A DNA stretch of 64,000 bases, from contig JAGPYM010000032.1 in the NCBI GenBank assembly GCA_020736575.1, forward strand, positions 310,001 through 374,000, written 5' to 3'. Every line of letters begins with the position of its first letter. Positions within the stretch are counted from its first letter, which is position 1. Both the position numbers and the translations under genes were made by a program. Below, piece by piece: positions 30,259-40,141 of the stretch. The notes beneath the pieces were generated by a model. The model had not been told where the DNA came from. It made no database searches and saw only the letters and a program-made list of their open reading frames with translations. This stretch comes from Thelonectria olida. Lineage: Eukaryota; Ascomycota; Sordariomycetes; Hypocreales; Nectriaceae.

Positions 30259-33200
30259 ATGGATGAGGGCCCCTTTTTGGTGGACGTTCGAATCAACGAC
30301 ACTTCTTTCGTGCAGGCCCTTGTCGACTATGGATGCCTTTCACAAGGTATTATTAGCAAAAAGCTCTTCCACTCTCTGAAGTTACCGCGAATACCCATCA
30401 GGCCTCGCTGTTTAGACCAAGTAGCAGAGTCCCACAGCAAGCCCATCATCGACACCATCACCTACATGAGTATCGACGTCGACGGCCATCAGCAAGAGCG
30501 TATCTTCCTGTATGTTGTTCCGAATTCAAGCTACGATATGATACTAGGGAAGCCCTGGATGAAGGACAACGACGTCAAGCTGGACGCCAAGAAGGAATGT
30601 CTAGAATTTTGTCGCTCAGGAATACAGGTGTGGAATAAGGCCCAGCCCAGCAAACTTCCCATGAAACAGAAAGTTACGCAGGTAATGGCTTCAACATTCC
30701 TGGCCATGGTGAGGAAGAACAAGCGAGAAGCTCGACGCAAGGGTCTAAGCCCCCTGGGAATGGCCCGGATGGGGGTCTATTCAGTCTCCCTGGCAGACAT
30801 CGACAAGGTTTTGCGGCCTAAACAGAAGGGGGATCCCAGCAAGCTGCTCCCGCAACAATACCGAGAAGCGTTGGAGTCCTTCAGCAGAGAGCTAGCCGAC
30901 ACACTGCCACCCCACAGGCCAGGAGTCGACCATACTATTGAGCTAGAGAAGGATGAGAACGGCAATCAGAAGCCTGTCCCTTGGGGACCACTCTACGGAA
31001 TGAGCCGCGAAGAACTTCTAGTGTTGCGTAAAACCCTCACGGAGCCCCTAGAAAAGGGGTTCATTAGGGCGAGCAACTCCCCTGCGGCGGCTCCAGTTCT
31101 GTTTGTTCGTAAACCTGGAGGAGGAATCCGTTTCTGCGTGGACTACCGGGGGCTAAACCACATCACTCGTAAAGATCGCTACCCACTACCGTTGATCGGG
31201 GAGACTATACGAAATATCGCCAAGTCAAAGTGGTTTACCAAGCTGGATGTCATCGCAGCGTTCCACAGAATTCGTATGGCCAAGGGAGAGGAATGGAAGA
31301 CCGCCTTCCGGACACGGTACGGCCTGTTCGAATGGAAGGTGATGCCTTTTGGCCTTACGGGAGCGCCAGCAGCATTTCAGCGGTACCTCAACGATGTTCT
31401 CCGTGAATATCTCGACGACTTCGTATCCGCGTACGTGGACGACATCTTGATCTACTCGAGTGGGTCTCTGAAGGACCACCGGGAGAAAGTTAAGAAAGTA
31501 CTCCACAAAGTCCGAGAAGCCGGACTTCAGTTGGACATCGACAAGTGCGAGTTCGAAGCGCAGACTGTCAAGTATTTGGGATTTGTCATAACCGCAGGGA
31601 AGGGTATCGAAGTTGACCCAGCAAAGGTCGAATCCATCCGCAATTGGGAAACCCCAACCAATGTGAACGGGGTCCGCGGGTTCTTAGGATTTGCCAATTT
31701 CTACAGAACGTTCATTGAAGCATTTTCCGACAAAGCAAGACCTCTCACTCGTCTTACGAGCAAGGGAACAGAGTTTTATTGGGATGATGACTGCGAAAAG
31801 GCTTTCCTTGTCCTGAAGAATGCCCTGATCACTGCGCCTATTCTCGTTCATTTCGACGAGAGCAGAGAAACGAGGGTTGACGCGGACTCCTCAGGATACG
31901 CCACAGGAGGCGTTTTATTACAGCTAGATGACCAGAACAGATGGCGACCTGTTGCCTTCTTCTCCCAGAAGCATTCCCCAGCCGAGATGAACTATAAGAT
32001 TTTCGATAAAGAGCTGTTAGCAATCGTGCGATGCCTCAAAGCCTGGAGAGCGGAGCTGGTCATGACTAGGTTCAAGGTCATGACCGATCACAAAAACCTT
32101 CGTTACTTCTACAAGGAACGGGAACTGTCTGAGCGGCAGATACGATGGGCAGAGTTCTTATCACAATTCAATTTCACCCTCGAGTGGAGGCCCGGAAAGG
32201 AATCGGAACTCCCCGACCAATTATCCAGAAGAGTACAGGACATGCCTAAGGAAGGAAGTGACGAGCGCCTAAAGTCACGTTTCCTAAAACTCTTTCAAGA
32301 CAAGAACCTGCGGAGTGTGAATGTCGCAGCCGGGCAGACTGAAGGAATAAAGGCCGTCGAAACGACAGCCGAGGAGGGCGATCTGCTGGACTTTGAGCAG
32401 GAAGTGCCCATATTTGAAGACACAGAAATGCAGAAGGCGTGGACTACTGCGAGAAGGACGGACGACATCTACAAGGAAATTTCTCAAGCGGTGGCGGCAG
32501 GAAATAGAAGCCTGCCAACGAGTGCCGCCGGTACCCCTGTTAGCATATCGGAGTGTCTACTTGACAAACGAGGGCTCTTGCACTTCAGAAACCGACTTTG
32601 GATTCCGAACAGCGAGTCTCTGCGGACGGGCATCATCCAGGAAACGCACGATTCCCATTTAACGGGACATCCGGGGAGGGACTTGACATACGCCTTAGTT
32701 GCCAGACAGTACTTCTGGCCTGGTATCACAACCGAGGTACGACAGTTTCTGAACAATTGTGACACTTGCAAGAGGACCACCATTTGGAGGCAGTCGAAAC
32801 AAGGCCTTCTCAAGCCTTTACCGATACCCGAAAGAATTTGGTCAGAGATCCACATTGACTTCATCACGGAGCTCCCACCCACTGGACGGGATAACGCCAC
32901 GAACCTCATGGGCATCACCGACCGGCTGACAAAAGGAGTCATCCTGGAAGCTATGGACGATATCTCAGCAGAAGCAGTGGCGCGAAGACTCTTCTCGTGT
33001 TATTTTCCTTACCATGGCATCCCGACAACAGTTACCAGCGATCGAGGCCCGCAGTTTGTGGGCGATGTATGGACACACCTCTGCACGCTCATGAGAGTTA
33101 AACGGCGCTTATCAACGGCATACCACCCCCAGACAGACGGAGGACAGGAGCGGATGAATCAGGAGATCGAAAAGATGCTGAGGGCTTGGGTAACCTACGC

Positions 33201-33960
33201 CCAAACCAATTGGGGAGATCTGCTCCCAATTGTCACGACGGCCCTAAACAATCGCAATGCGACCGCCACCGGAATGAGCCCGTTCTTCTTTACGCACGGC
33301 TACCATATGGATCCCATCCAGCTGAGGAGTGATCGCCCAGCAGCTAACAAACCTGGTCAGAAGATTGCCGAAGACTTTGTAGCGAGGATCCAGGAAGCAT
33401 CCGACTGGGCCCAAGCTGCGATCGCATGGGCACAGGATCGCCAGGAGCAGACAGCGAACAAGCACAAGAAAGCCGCTCCAAATTACAAAGTCGGCGATTG
33501 GGTATATTTGGACTTGAGAAACGTCAAAACGGCAAGACCTTCCAAGAAGCTAGATTGGCTGCATGCGAAATACAGAGTGGTTGAACAAAAGAGTTCGCAC
33601 TCGTACAAGTTGGACGTTCCCGGAAAGATACATCCCGTATTCCATGTCGACTTGCTGAGGCCAGCCGCTACTAATCCGTTGCCCTCACAGAAGATCGAAG
33701 ACTTTCGAGTAGGGCCATCGCTAGTAGACGGACACGAAGAATGGTTAGTGGAGAAGATTTTGGACGAGAAGGTCGTGGGACGAGGAAAGAAACGGTCGAG
33801 GAAGCTCTTAGTGAAGTGGCTCTCATATGCAACACCGACCTGGGAACCTGTGGACTATCTAAAGGACACAGAGGCCTTCGAGGAATGGGAGAGCAGTCCC
33901 AAGGAAGTTGTAAAGATCCGACGGCGTAAGCAACAGCGCTCAGAGGGAGGAAGGGGGTAA
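30259..33960 (+). CDS. Chromovirus pol: protease, RT, RNase H, integrase, chromodomain (1,233 aa)
   Basis: A single uninterrupted frame from ATG 30259. Order: retropepsin-like protease (ALVDYGCLSQGII; the usual D-S/T-G triad reads D-Y-G at 30325-30333), then reverse transcriptase (VDYRGLNHITRKDRYPLP, MPFGLTGAPAAFQ, catalytic YVDD at 31432-31443), RNase H (VDADSSGYATGGVL, FDKELLAIVRCLKAW, TDHKNL), and integrase with an HHCC finger (HDSHLTGHPGRD, CDTCKRT) and DDE core (HIDFITELP, TSDRGPQFVG, Glu in QERMNQEIEKML). A C-terminal chromodomain follows (EEWLVEKILDEKVVGRG, LLVKWLSYATPTWEP), which identifies a chromovirus; such domains can direct integration to marked chromatin. The frame ends one base before the 3' LTR. 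Whether D-Y-G permits protease activity is doubtful. Confidence 0.93.
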   Translation: MDEGPFLVDVRINDTSFVQALVDYGCLSQGIISKKLFHSLKLPRIPIRPRCLDQVAESHSKPIIDTITYMSIDVDGHQQERIFLYVVPNSSYDMILGKPWMKDNDVKLDAKKECLEFCRSGIQVWNKAQPSKLPMKQKVTQVMASTFLAMVRKNKREARRKGLSPLGMARMGVYSVSLADIDKVLRPKQKGDPSKLLPQQYREALESFSRELADTLPPHRPGVDHTIELEKDENGNQKPVPWGPLYGMSREELLVLRKTLTEPLEKGFIRASNSPAAAPVLFVRKPGGGIRFCVDYRGLNHITRKDRYPLPLIGETIRNIAKSKWFTKLDVIAAFHRIRMAKGEEWKTAFRTRYGLFEWKVMPFGLTGAPAAFQRYLNDVLREYLDDFVSAYVDDILIYSSGSLKDHREKVKKVLHKVREAGLQLDIDKCEFEAQTVKYLGFVITAGKGIEVDPAKVESIRNWETPTNVNGVRGFLGFANFYRTFIEAFSDKARPLTRLTSKGTEFYWDDDCEKAFLVLKNALITAPILVHFDESRETRVDADSSGYATGGVLLQLDDQNRWRPVAFFSQKHSPAEMNYKIFDKELLAIVRCLKAWRAELVMTRFKVMTDHKNLRYFYKERELSERQIRWAEFLSQFNFTLEWRPGKESELPDQLSRRVQDMPKEGSDERLKSRFLKLFQDKNLRSVNVAAGQTEGIKAVETTAEEGDLLDFEQEVPIFEDTEMQKAWTTARRTDDIYKEISQAVAAGNRSLPTSAAGTPVSISECLLDKRGLLHFRNRLWIPNSESLRTGIIQETHDSHLTGHPGRDLTYALVARQYFWPGITTEVRQFLNNCDTCKRTTIWRQSKQGLLKPLPIPERIWSEIHIDFITELPPTGRDNATNLMGITDRLTKGVILEAMDDISAEAVARRLFSCYFPYHGIPTTVTSDRGPQFVGDVWTHLCTLMRVKRRLSTAYHPQTDGGQERMNQEIEKMLRAWVTYAQTNWGDLLPIVTTALNNRNATATGMSPFFFTHGYHMDPIQLRSDRPAANKPGQKIAEDFVARIQEASDWAQAAIAWAQDRQEQTANKHKKAAPNYKVGDWVYLDLRNVKTARPSKKLDWLHAKYRVVEQKSSHSYKLDVPGKIHPVFHVDLLRPAATNPLPSQKIEDFRVGPSLVDGHEEWLVEKILDEKVVGRGKKRSRKLLVKWLSYATPTWEPVDYLKDTEAFEEWESSPKEVVKIRRRKQQRSEGGRG
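33940..33957 (+). other. Polypurine tract of the chromovirus
   Basis: A purine run (AGAGGGAGGAAGGGGG) ends two codons before the 3' LTR, in the expected position for priming plus-strand DNA synthesis. It overlaps the last codons of pol. Confidence 0.75.
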
Positions 33961-34159
33961 TGTAACGGGCTAGGCCCTGTCGGACTAGGCGCTGCCTAGT
34001 CCGCCCGCTGGTCCAAGCACTGTTGCTCGAGCGACCATTCAGTCTATTTTGTTGGAGGATGAGCAGTCCTTTCCTACTTTCGTTCTTTTAGCCTCATCTT
34101 GTATGTAAAACGCACGAGGACTATATAGCTGTAATTCACACTATTAGTAACCCTTCACA
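33961..34159 (+). repeat. 3' LTR of the chromovirus (199 bp)
   Basis: TGTAACGGGC...CCTTCACA, identical to the reassembled 5' LTR. A TATA-like CTATATAG lies at 34121-34128, only about 30 bp from the 3' end, so U3 appears to occupy most of the LTR and R/U5 very little. It is followed by the target duplication ATCAG (34160-34164). Confidence 0.93.
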
Positions 34160-34213
34160 ATCAGCGAGTGCAACAAAAATCCCTCAAACTCTCATCCTTT
34201 CATTCGATCATCT

Positions 34214-35886
34214 ATGTCTCAACCACCAACCATGTCACAGTTTAATAATGAGTCAAATATTCTTCTTGCCCTTCAAGCCATTCAAAATGACCCCAAATTA
34301 AGTCTCCGACGGGCCGGAAGCATATACCAGGTCCATCATTGGACCTTATATCGCCGACAGAAGGGCATTCTTTCTCAGCGTGATACCATTCCCAAATCAT
34401 GCAAACTATCTAATCTAGAAGAGCAAATCATCATTCAGTTCATCTTAGACCTAGATTCGCGAGGGTTTCCCCGGCGACTTTGTGGTGTTGAAGAAATGGC
34501 CAATCGACTGCTCGCTGACCGTAATGCGTCACCTGTTGGTAAGTGTTGGGCTTCTAGATTTGTTATGCGACACTCAGAGCTCAAGACGCGTTTTAATCGT
34601 AAATACGACTATCAGAGGGCCAAATGCGAAGATCCGACCATTATTCGCGGTTGGTTTAGGCTCGTGGAGAACACAATCGCGAAATACGGTATCACCCTAG
34701 CTGATATTTACAACTTTGATGAGACTGGCTTTATGATGGGCGTTATTGCAAGCGGAATGGTTGTCACGGGCGCAGAAAGGCGTGGAAAGGCGAGATCAAT
34801 CCAGCCTGGAAACAGGGATGTGTCACAGTCATTCAGGGTATCAATGCCGAAGGCTGGGCGATCGCGCCGTTCATTGTGGTTGCGGGCCAATATCACCTCG
34901 CCAGCTGGTACCGGGAAAGCAACCTCCCCAGCGATTGGGCTATTGCGACAACTCACAATGGCTGGACCGACAATGATACAGGTCTTGAGTGGCTGAAGCA
35001 CTTCGATCAACACACTAAGACGCGATCAACCGGTCGCTATCGTCTTCTGATCCTCGATGGGCATGATAGTCACCACTCGGTCGACTTTGAGAAATATTGC
35101 GAAGACAACCACATCATCACGCTGTGTATGCCGCCCCATTCGTCTCACCTACTCCAGCCTCTTGATGTCGGGTGCTTTGGGCCGCTCAAAAAGGCATATG
35201 GTCGAGAAATTGAGGATCTCATCAGATGCTCGATAACCCATGTTTCAAAGACTGAGTTCTTCCCCGCCTTTTATGCCGCCCACGAAGCTGCGATGACAAG
35301 GAGCAATATTGAGGGAGGTTTTCGAGGGGCCGGACTTGTTCCCTTGAACCCAGAAAATGTCATATCGAAGCTTGATGTGCAGCTACGGACTCCAACACCG
35401 GTTAGAGAGGAGGTCGGCCTCCCCGACGCTTGGGTCTCAAAGACGCCAAAGACGGTGCTTGAAGCTAGTTCACAGTCTGAATACCTCGAAAGACGAGTGA
35501 GACGGCATCAGAGTAGCTCCCCAGCATCAATTCTTGAGGCACTTAAGTCACTTTCAAAGGGAACGAAGGCAATAATGCATCAGAATGCCCTATTAAAGTC
35601 CGAGAACCAGATCCTTCGACAGGCAAATGAGACTCTTAGCAAGCGGCGTAGAGTAAAAAAAACCCGGCTACGGAATGGAGGGAAGATGACTGTAGGCGAG
35701 GGAAGGGATGAGATTGATCAGAAAGACGTTAATGCGCAGGTGATGGCCGAATTATCGAGAAGTGGTGGTCATGGAAAGTCGGCGCCGGCGAGGGAAAGAC
35801 GCTGTGGAATATGTGGTAAGGCTGGTCATAACTCAAGAACATGTCAGGTTGTTGTTGAGATATCTGGAGAAGAGAATAGGGATTAG
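34214..35886 (+). pseudogene. Frameshifted Fot1/pogo transposase (older copy)
   Basis: Clearly paralogous to the intact transposase at 27106-28761. The first 200 residues are in one frame (34214 onward, through NFDETGFMMG). Near 34817 one nucleotide is missing relative to the intact copy (after the QPGNR codons), and the remainder continues in the next frame to 35886. That part includes LILDGHDSHH, LLQPLDVGCFGPLKK and the knuckle CGICGKAGHNSRTC. Apart from the single deletion the frame is well kept, so the inactivation is not very old. The diverged TIRs of this copy support it being older than the one nested in the LTR. Confidence 0.9.
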
Positions 35887-35994
35887 TTTCAATTGATTGA
35901 ATGCTATGTTATGTTTTTATGCGATGTTCTGTCTTGAGGGTTGATATTTTTGGGACACATGCTTGTCTGGGACATAAGCTTATCACATACGTTA

Positions 35995-38103
35995 TTCAAT
36001 TGGTATGTTTCATCTGGCTATGTTTGCGACACCGCACCCATCATAAGAAATCCAGGCTTTTATCTCCTCGCGCTTAAACTCTTAGGCCTAGGCTCTTCAA
36101 ATCCACCTACTATTTACTCGCGAGTTGGAGACCCCATGCGAAGCGCGTCGAGCACGCCGTTCCCGTGAATGCTCCCGCCAGAAATATGGCCTTGAACCGG
36201 TGCAGGCTCGAGCTGGTCTTGTGGCGCTGCGGCAGGCTGAGGATTACCCGCGTAATGGTTCTCGTGGACCGTTTGACCTGGGGAAGACGAGATATTTCTT
36301 GGAGACTGGACGTCGAGGGCTTTTTCTCCACCGCCATTAGAACGTGTCCCCTCGCTTCGGCCTTCGCTCTACTCCTCTTGCTTGTCATCGGCGTTGGTTC
36401 GTAATATAAATCCATATGTCACTTCCTCCCTGGCATTCCAAGCGGCAAAAGAATGGTGTTTCTTCTGGCGTAGTGACCTGGAGCTTCGGCACAGAAATAT
36501 GTTGTATCTTATTCCTCAACGAAGCTGTTTCCTGCGCTGATGCATGATTCGCTGTGTTGCTTGAGGAATCCGTACCGCGCTCTCGTTTGGCCATGACCAC
36601 AGGATACTAAGCGCAATCAGCTACATTTTTGTCGAAGAAATAAGAAGCCTGACTGTGGGCGTTGATATAGTAGGCCGCGGGTCGGGAATGACTGGTCGAG
36701 CTACCCCTCTGTGACCAATGGGGCAATCGGATGGTGTTGAACTTCACAAAGGCTCCCCATCCGCCTCGTTGTGTTTGCGGACAAGAGGACTAGCCGAGTT
36801 TGTTTTACAACAAGCTTGACCTGTTGCAAGATGTAGAGCGCAAAACCGCGACGGCTCTCAGGAGAAGCGTGTGGGAGGTCAGCACGGTTTGGAGATTTCA
36901 GTAGCCTCAATAAGCGAGGTCAGCATTCTTCAAGCTTTTATGTCCAACAGTCTAATCTAAACCCAGTCGCTGCAGTTCCGTACCTTTAGTGGTCGATTCG
37001 AATACATGGCAGAAAATTGATGCCGTCAGTGAACGAATAGATGACCCACAGCATTTGATGGGAACAGAGAGTTTCTGCTAAGTATGGGACAGTAGACCAT
37101 TTCACGACACGCCTTCCGGAGCGAGCGATGCAGTCCCTGGTCATACTGAGCGTGCGCTGGGGTGCGGTTCATTTCCGCTCAGTAAAGGCTGATCCCTTTT
37201 GCATTAGCCTCAGCGCAACGCATGTAAGATATGCCAATTGACATAACGGATGCAAGAAACAGAATATGCATGGCTAGCATCGAAAATGGGCAACGTGACC
37301 CCCATCCAGTGATCGCAATGCTCCGGCGCCATGGTACTAGTGAAACCAGGATCAACGTTGGGGCCTAACCTATGCGTGCGTATCGGTGACACTTGTTGAC
37401 TGGAGCCCTGTCTTGAGAGCACCCGATTTGCCGCCACGCATCCTCGATTTCGCAAACCTGGTAAGGTGCAGGGGCTGTATACGGAGTAGTTCCACGTGAG
37501 CTATTGAACCACGCCGCTTTCAGCTGGCTGGGTAGGGTGGTCTCTCAGGGGTTCAGGGCGTTCACGTATATGTATCCTTTCATCTGACTTTCTAGTCGAC
37601 GTCGCTTACCCGCCAGCTTGCTCCGAGCGTCCTCAGATCAATTTTCCGACTTTGATTATTCGTGCTGTTTCTACGATTCGACCTGCACCTCTATTTGGCC
37701 TCGCGTCCTCAATAGCAGGTCATTTGGGTTTCAGTTATGTCGCTTGTCTTTGTTGATGGCAAGTTTTGTGACCGTCGACCTCTACACTCCATCCGTCTCC
37801 CGCAACTTTGCGCCTGCCTCGCCATCGCGGCCTCTGTTTTGCCGGCTCAATTCATAGATATACAACCACTCGCGACTTATATTTTCGAGGGTTTGGGATT
37901 GCTCTGGTGTTGCCAACTGAACTTACGACAACTGTTATTGCCGGAACCTTGGCAGACTTACACCAGTCGCATGCGGACCTGTCTCGGAGAGATAGAAACT
38001 CTCATTGAGCCTTGCCATTCACAAGCTTCCCATCTTATAACTTCGTTTCTCGCCGCCATTTCTGGAGTTAATCCTCAAGCAATCTAGATCACAACATATC
38101 AGC
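35995..38103. other. Intergenic region with at most one weak minus-strand candidate
   Basis: A minus-strand frame at 36385-36600 (MVMAKRERGTDSSSNTANHA..., then VPKLQVTTPEETPFF) looks mildly coding. It could continue past a putative GTGACA donor into 36110-36380, but I cannot build a convincing splice and recognise no family. The rest (36600-37600) shows nothing. The stretch 37600-38103 is pyrimidine-rich leader upstream of the bZIP gene. Confidence 0.3.
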
Positions 38104-39792
38104 ATGGCAACCCCGTTGGCAAACCTGTGGCTACGGGCGCAAAGCCATCAAGGCAGTCCAGAGTCTGCTATCAATTCAATCGGCCCAACCTCACAAGACA
38201 CCTGCCCTGTCGACGATGATCAAGTCTCGCCTTCCTCCACGAGGTACGGAAAGTCTGGTAGTGGTGAAGTTCGACAGGAGTTGGGCGGAACGCCTCATAC
38301 GAATAGTGAACACAGAATTCATCAAGCACCAAGGACTCTGGCTGTCCACAACATGCTCAACCCTCCTGAACCGTATCGCCTAGCTCCTGGAGTCAACGCT
38401 AACCCTCCGCTATCCGGCAGACCTCCCGAGGCTGCAGTCCAAACCTCAACTCCAGGTGCCTTTACTACAATTCGGTCCTTTACGGCAGGCCAGCCCGCTT
38501 CGATATCACTTCCAGGAACACCAGTAGGTACTTTAACACCTCTAGGTGGACCAGCTTCGGAGTGCACATCTTCCACTACCACGTTTCCCTTCCCTGCTAT
38601 GAATAACCTAAGAAAGAAGCTCAGCCCGAACCCCCCACGAGCCATGACTCTAAGCCAAAGCCAGGCGTCTCACGGCTTGGATCCTCGACAACATACTCCG
38701 CTCCCTAGTATGGCTCCCGCCAAACGCTCTTACGAGGATGAGGTCACGGGTGAACATCGACCGGACATTCCCGGGAATCTCCCCGGAATACATCATTCAT
38801 TGGGGATACCACTAGGTCCTGCTAGCGGGGTGCCACCACCTTCAAGATCGCTCTCTCTGCCTGTATTTCAGTCTCCAGGTCATGCACCTCCTTCGACCCT
38901 ACCTCCTACAACCATGCCGAGTCCGCATCTACCTCAGCAAATACCTACTCACTCTTCTATATCGCCCGCCATGCCACCTCTTCGATCGTATCCCTCAGCC
39001 CCGCCGGTCTCTAAAGGCCCTACACCTTGGACTGACATGATAGGACGCCATGGCCTAGGAAGTGGCATGGTTAGTTGCGAGGCACCACAAGCCTACATGA
39101 CTCTCCCTGGATCTGACACACCTATCCCAGTGCGTGTGGATTACTCTCAGGCATCGAAAAAGGCAGACGAGAAGAGGCAACGGAACGCGGTGGCATCTAC
39201 GAGGCACCGGCGGAAAAAGAAGATAATGTTGGAAGAAAGCACTAAACGGCTTCAGGAGCTTCGAGATGAAAGGCGACAAATGGAGATGCAGATTGATAAT
39301 CTGACAGTACAACGAGACCGGTATCGAGGGGAACGGAATCGACTAAGGGAGATTATTTTACAAACACCGGGAATCAGTCATCTAGTCAGTCGACAACAGA
39401 GCCCTGGGTCAGCTCGGAGCAGCTCGTTTGGTGAGCGTGACCCTCTGTTGACGGCCGAGCGGTCTCATATGCCATCACCGCAGGTTAGTCTCAGCGAGCT
39501 GTCCTCAAGAGGACCACCAGCGAAACGCCGACGTGCCTTCATCGAGGTTTGTTCCAGTGCGACTTCAGGCACATTCCCGCCATCGCAAGCATCCATGTAC
39601 GGCGCCCCATCACCACCTCGTTCCGAAGACGGAGGCTGCAGCAGGCTTCGAAATCGATCGTATAGATCGATTCCGAGCCCTGATCGATCGATTTATATCG
39701 ATCGTCGCCCTCAATCAATCGATATCGATCGAGCAGCCGTCTCAGTCGATCGATATCGATCGATCAAATCGATCAGACAGAGCCTCACGTGA
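38104..39792 (+). CDS. bZIP transcription factor with transposon-derived C-terminus (562 aa)
   Basis: A single-exon gene from ATG 38104. The first about 345 residues are Pro/Ser/Thr-rich and probably disordered. The basic region is near residue 355-378 (KRQRNAVASTRHRRKKK, the N-x7-R pattern), followed by a leucine-zipper-type coiled coil (STKRLQELRDERRQMEMQI, NLTVQRDRYRGERNRLREII). It should bind DNA as a dimer in the nucleus. The last about 49 codons are not original: at 39642 the frame enters a 492-bp MITE and reads Ile-Asp-Arg-Ser repeats to TGA 39790-39792. Without the MITE the frame would run GGC TGC AGA ATG CTA ... ACA TAA, ending about 11 codons after the target site. The specific orthologue is not recognised. 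Confidence 0.85.
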   Translation: MATPLANLWLRAQSHQGSPESAINSIGPTSQDTCPVDDDQVSPSSTRYGKSGSGEVRQELGGTPHTNSEHRIHQAPRTLAVHNMLNPPEPYRLAPGVNANPPLSGRPPEAAVQTSTPGAFTTIRSFTAGQPASISLPGTPVGTLTPLGGPASECTSSTTTFPFPAMNNLRKKLSPNPPRAMTLSQSQASHGLDPRQHTPLPSMAPAKRSYEDEVTGEHRPDIPGNLPGIHHSLGIPLGPASGVPPPSRSLSLPVFQSPGHAPPSTLPPTTMPSPHLPQQIPTHSSISPAMPPLRSYPSAPPVSKGPTPWTDMIGRHGLGSGMVSCEAPQAYMTLPGSDTPIPVRVDYSQASKKADEKRQRNAVASTRHRRKKKIMLEESTKRLQELRDERRQMEMQIDNLTVQRDRYRGERNRLREIILQTPGISHLVSRQQSPGSARSSSFGERDPLLTAERSHMPSPQVSLSELSSRGPPAKRRRAFIEVCSSATSGTFPPSQASMYGAPSPPRSEDGGCSRLRNRSYRSIPSPDRSIYIDRRPQSIDIDRAAVSVDRYRSIKSIRQSLT

Positions 39793-40133
39793 CGCGGCAA
39801 CGAAGCTGCAAAATCCTAAAAAGGAAGGTGGTGGGGCACCTTCCTCCTCAGAAAGCACTCAACAGCAGCGTCTCTCCACCAATCGCGCCTGCCAGGGGTG
39901 CTTTGTGGGACATGAGATATGTTGCAATCCACAGAGAGGCAGAATCCAGGGCAGCCTACCCTGCACCTCACCGATTTATATATGGTCCACCCGATCGACG
40001 ATCAAATCGATCGATCAGGACTTGTAATCGATCGATATCGATCGACTGGCAACTCTGATCGATCGATCGAAATCGAAATCGAATCGATTAATCGAATCGA
40101 TCAAATCGATTGGTCGATCGATTTCGAAGCCTG
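39642..40133. mobile_element. hAT-type MITE (492 bp) made largely of ATCGAT motifs
   Basis: Perfect 19-bp terminal inverted repeats CAGGCTTCGAAATCGATCG (39642-39660 and 40115-40133) and a perfect 8-bp target duplication GGCTGCAG (39634-39641 and 40134-40141). An 8-bp TSD with a TIR starting CAGG is the hAT superfamily signature. Two blocks dense in ATCGAT/GATCGATC (39651-39780 and 39995-40125) flank a 200-bp core without such motifs. There is no transposase ORF, so it depends on a hAT transposase elsewhere. It is inserted in the last coding part of the bZIP gene. Confidence 0.9.
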
Positions 40134-40141
40134 GGCTGCAG

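Larger units (their letters stand above)
17989..34159 (+). mobile_element. Ty3/gypsy chromovirus, 5,457 bp before nested insertions
   Basis: It is bounded by TG...CA LTRs of 199 bp and a 5-bp target duplication ATCAG (17984-17988 and 34160-34164). The 5' LTR is split by the pogo/Crypton/LINE stack. The internal region (28902-33960) holds gag, a pol with protease, reverse transcriptase, RNase H and integrase in Ty3/gypsy order, a C-terminal chromodomain, and a purine tract just before the 3' LTR. I saw no convincing tRNA primer-binding site next to the 5' LTR (28902 onward). The two LTRs are identical at all positions, which indicates a recent insertion. Confidence 0.93.
17958..35992 (+). mobile_element. 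Older Fot1/pogo-type element, host of the whole nest
   Basis: The left TIR begins ACGTACTTCATTAGTGAGTG at 17958 and is interrupted after 17988 by the chromovirus. It resumes after the duplicated ATCAG (34160-34164) as CGAGTGCAACAAAAAT. The right TIR is 35946-35992 (47 bp, ending ATACGT). TA flanks both ends (17956-17957 and 35993-35994). Removing the chromovirus leaves about 1,859 bp, nearly the length of the younger copy (1,860 bp). The TIRs are diverged from each other and from the younger copy, and the transposase is frameshifted, so this copy is older and cannot mobilise itself. Confidence 0.85.

Noticed and set aside
39651..40125. ATCGAT-rich blocks as a CRISPR or ordinary tandem array
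   Set aside because: Irregular spacing, palindromic motifs and clear hAT-type TIR and TSD make it a MITE; the genome is eukaryotic.
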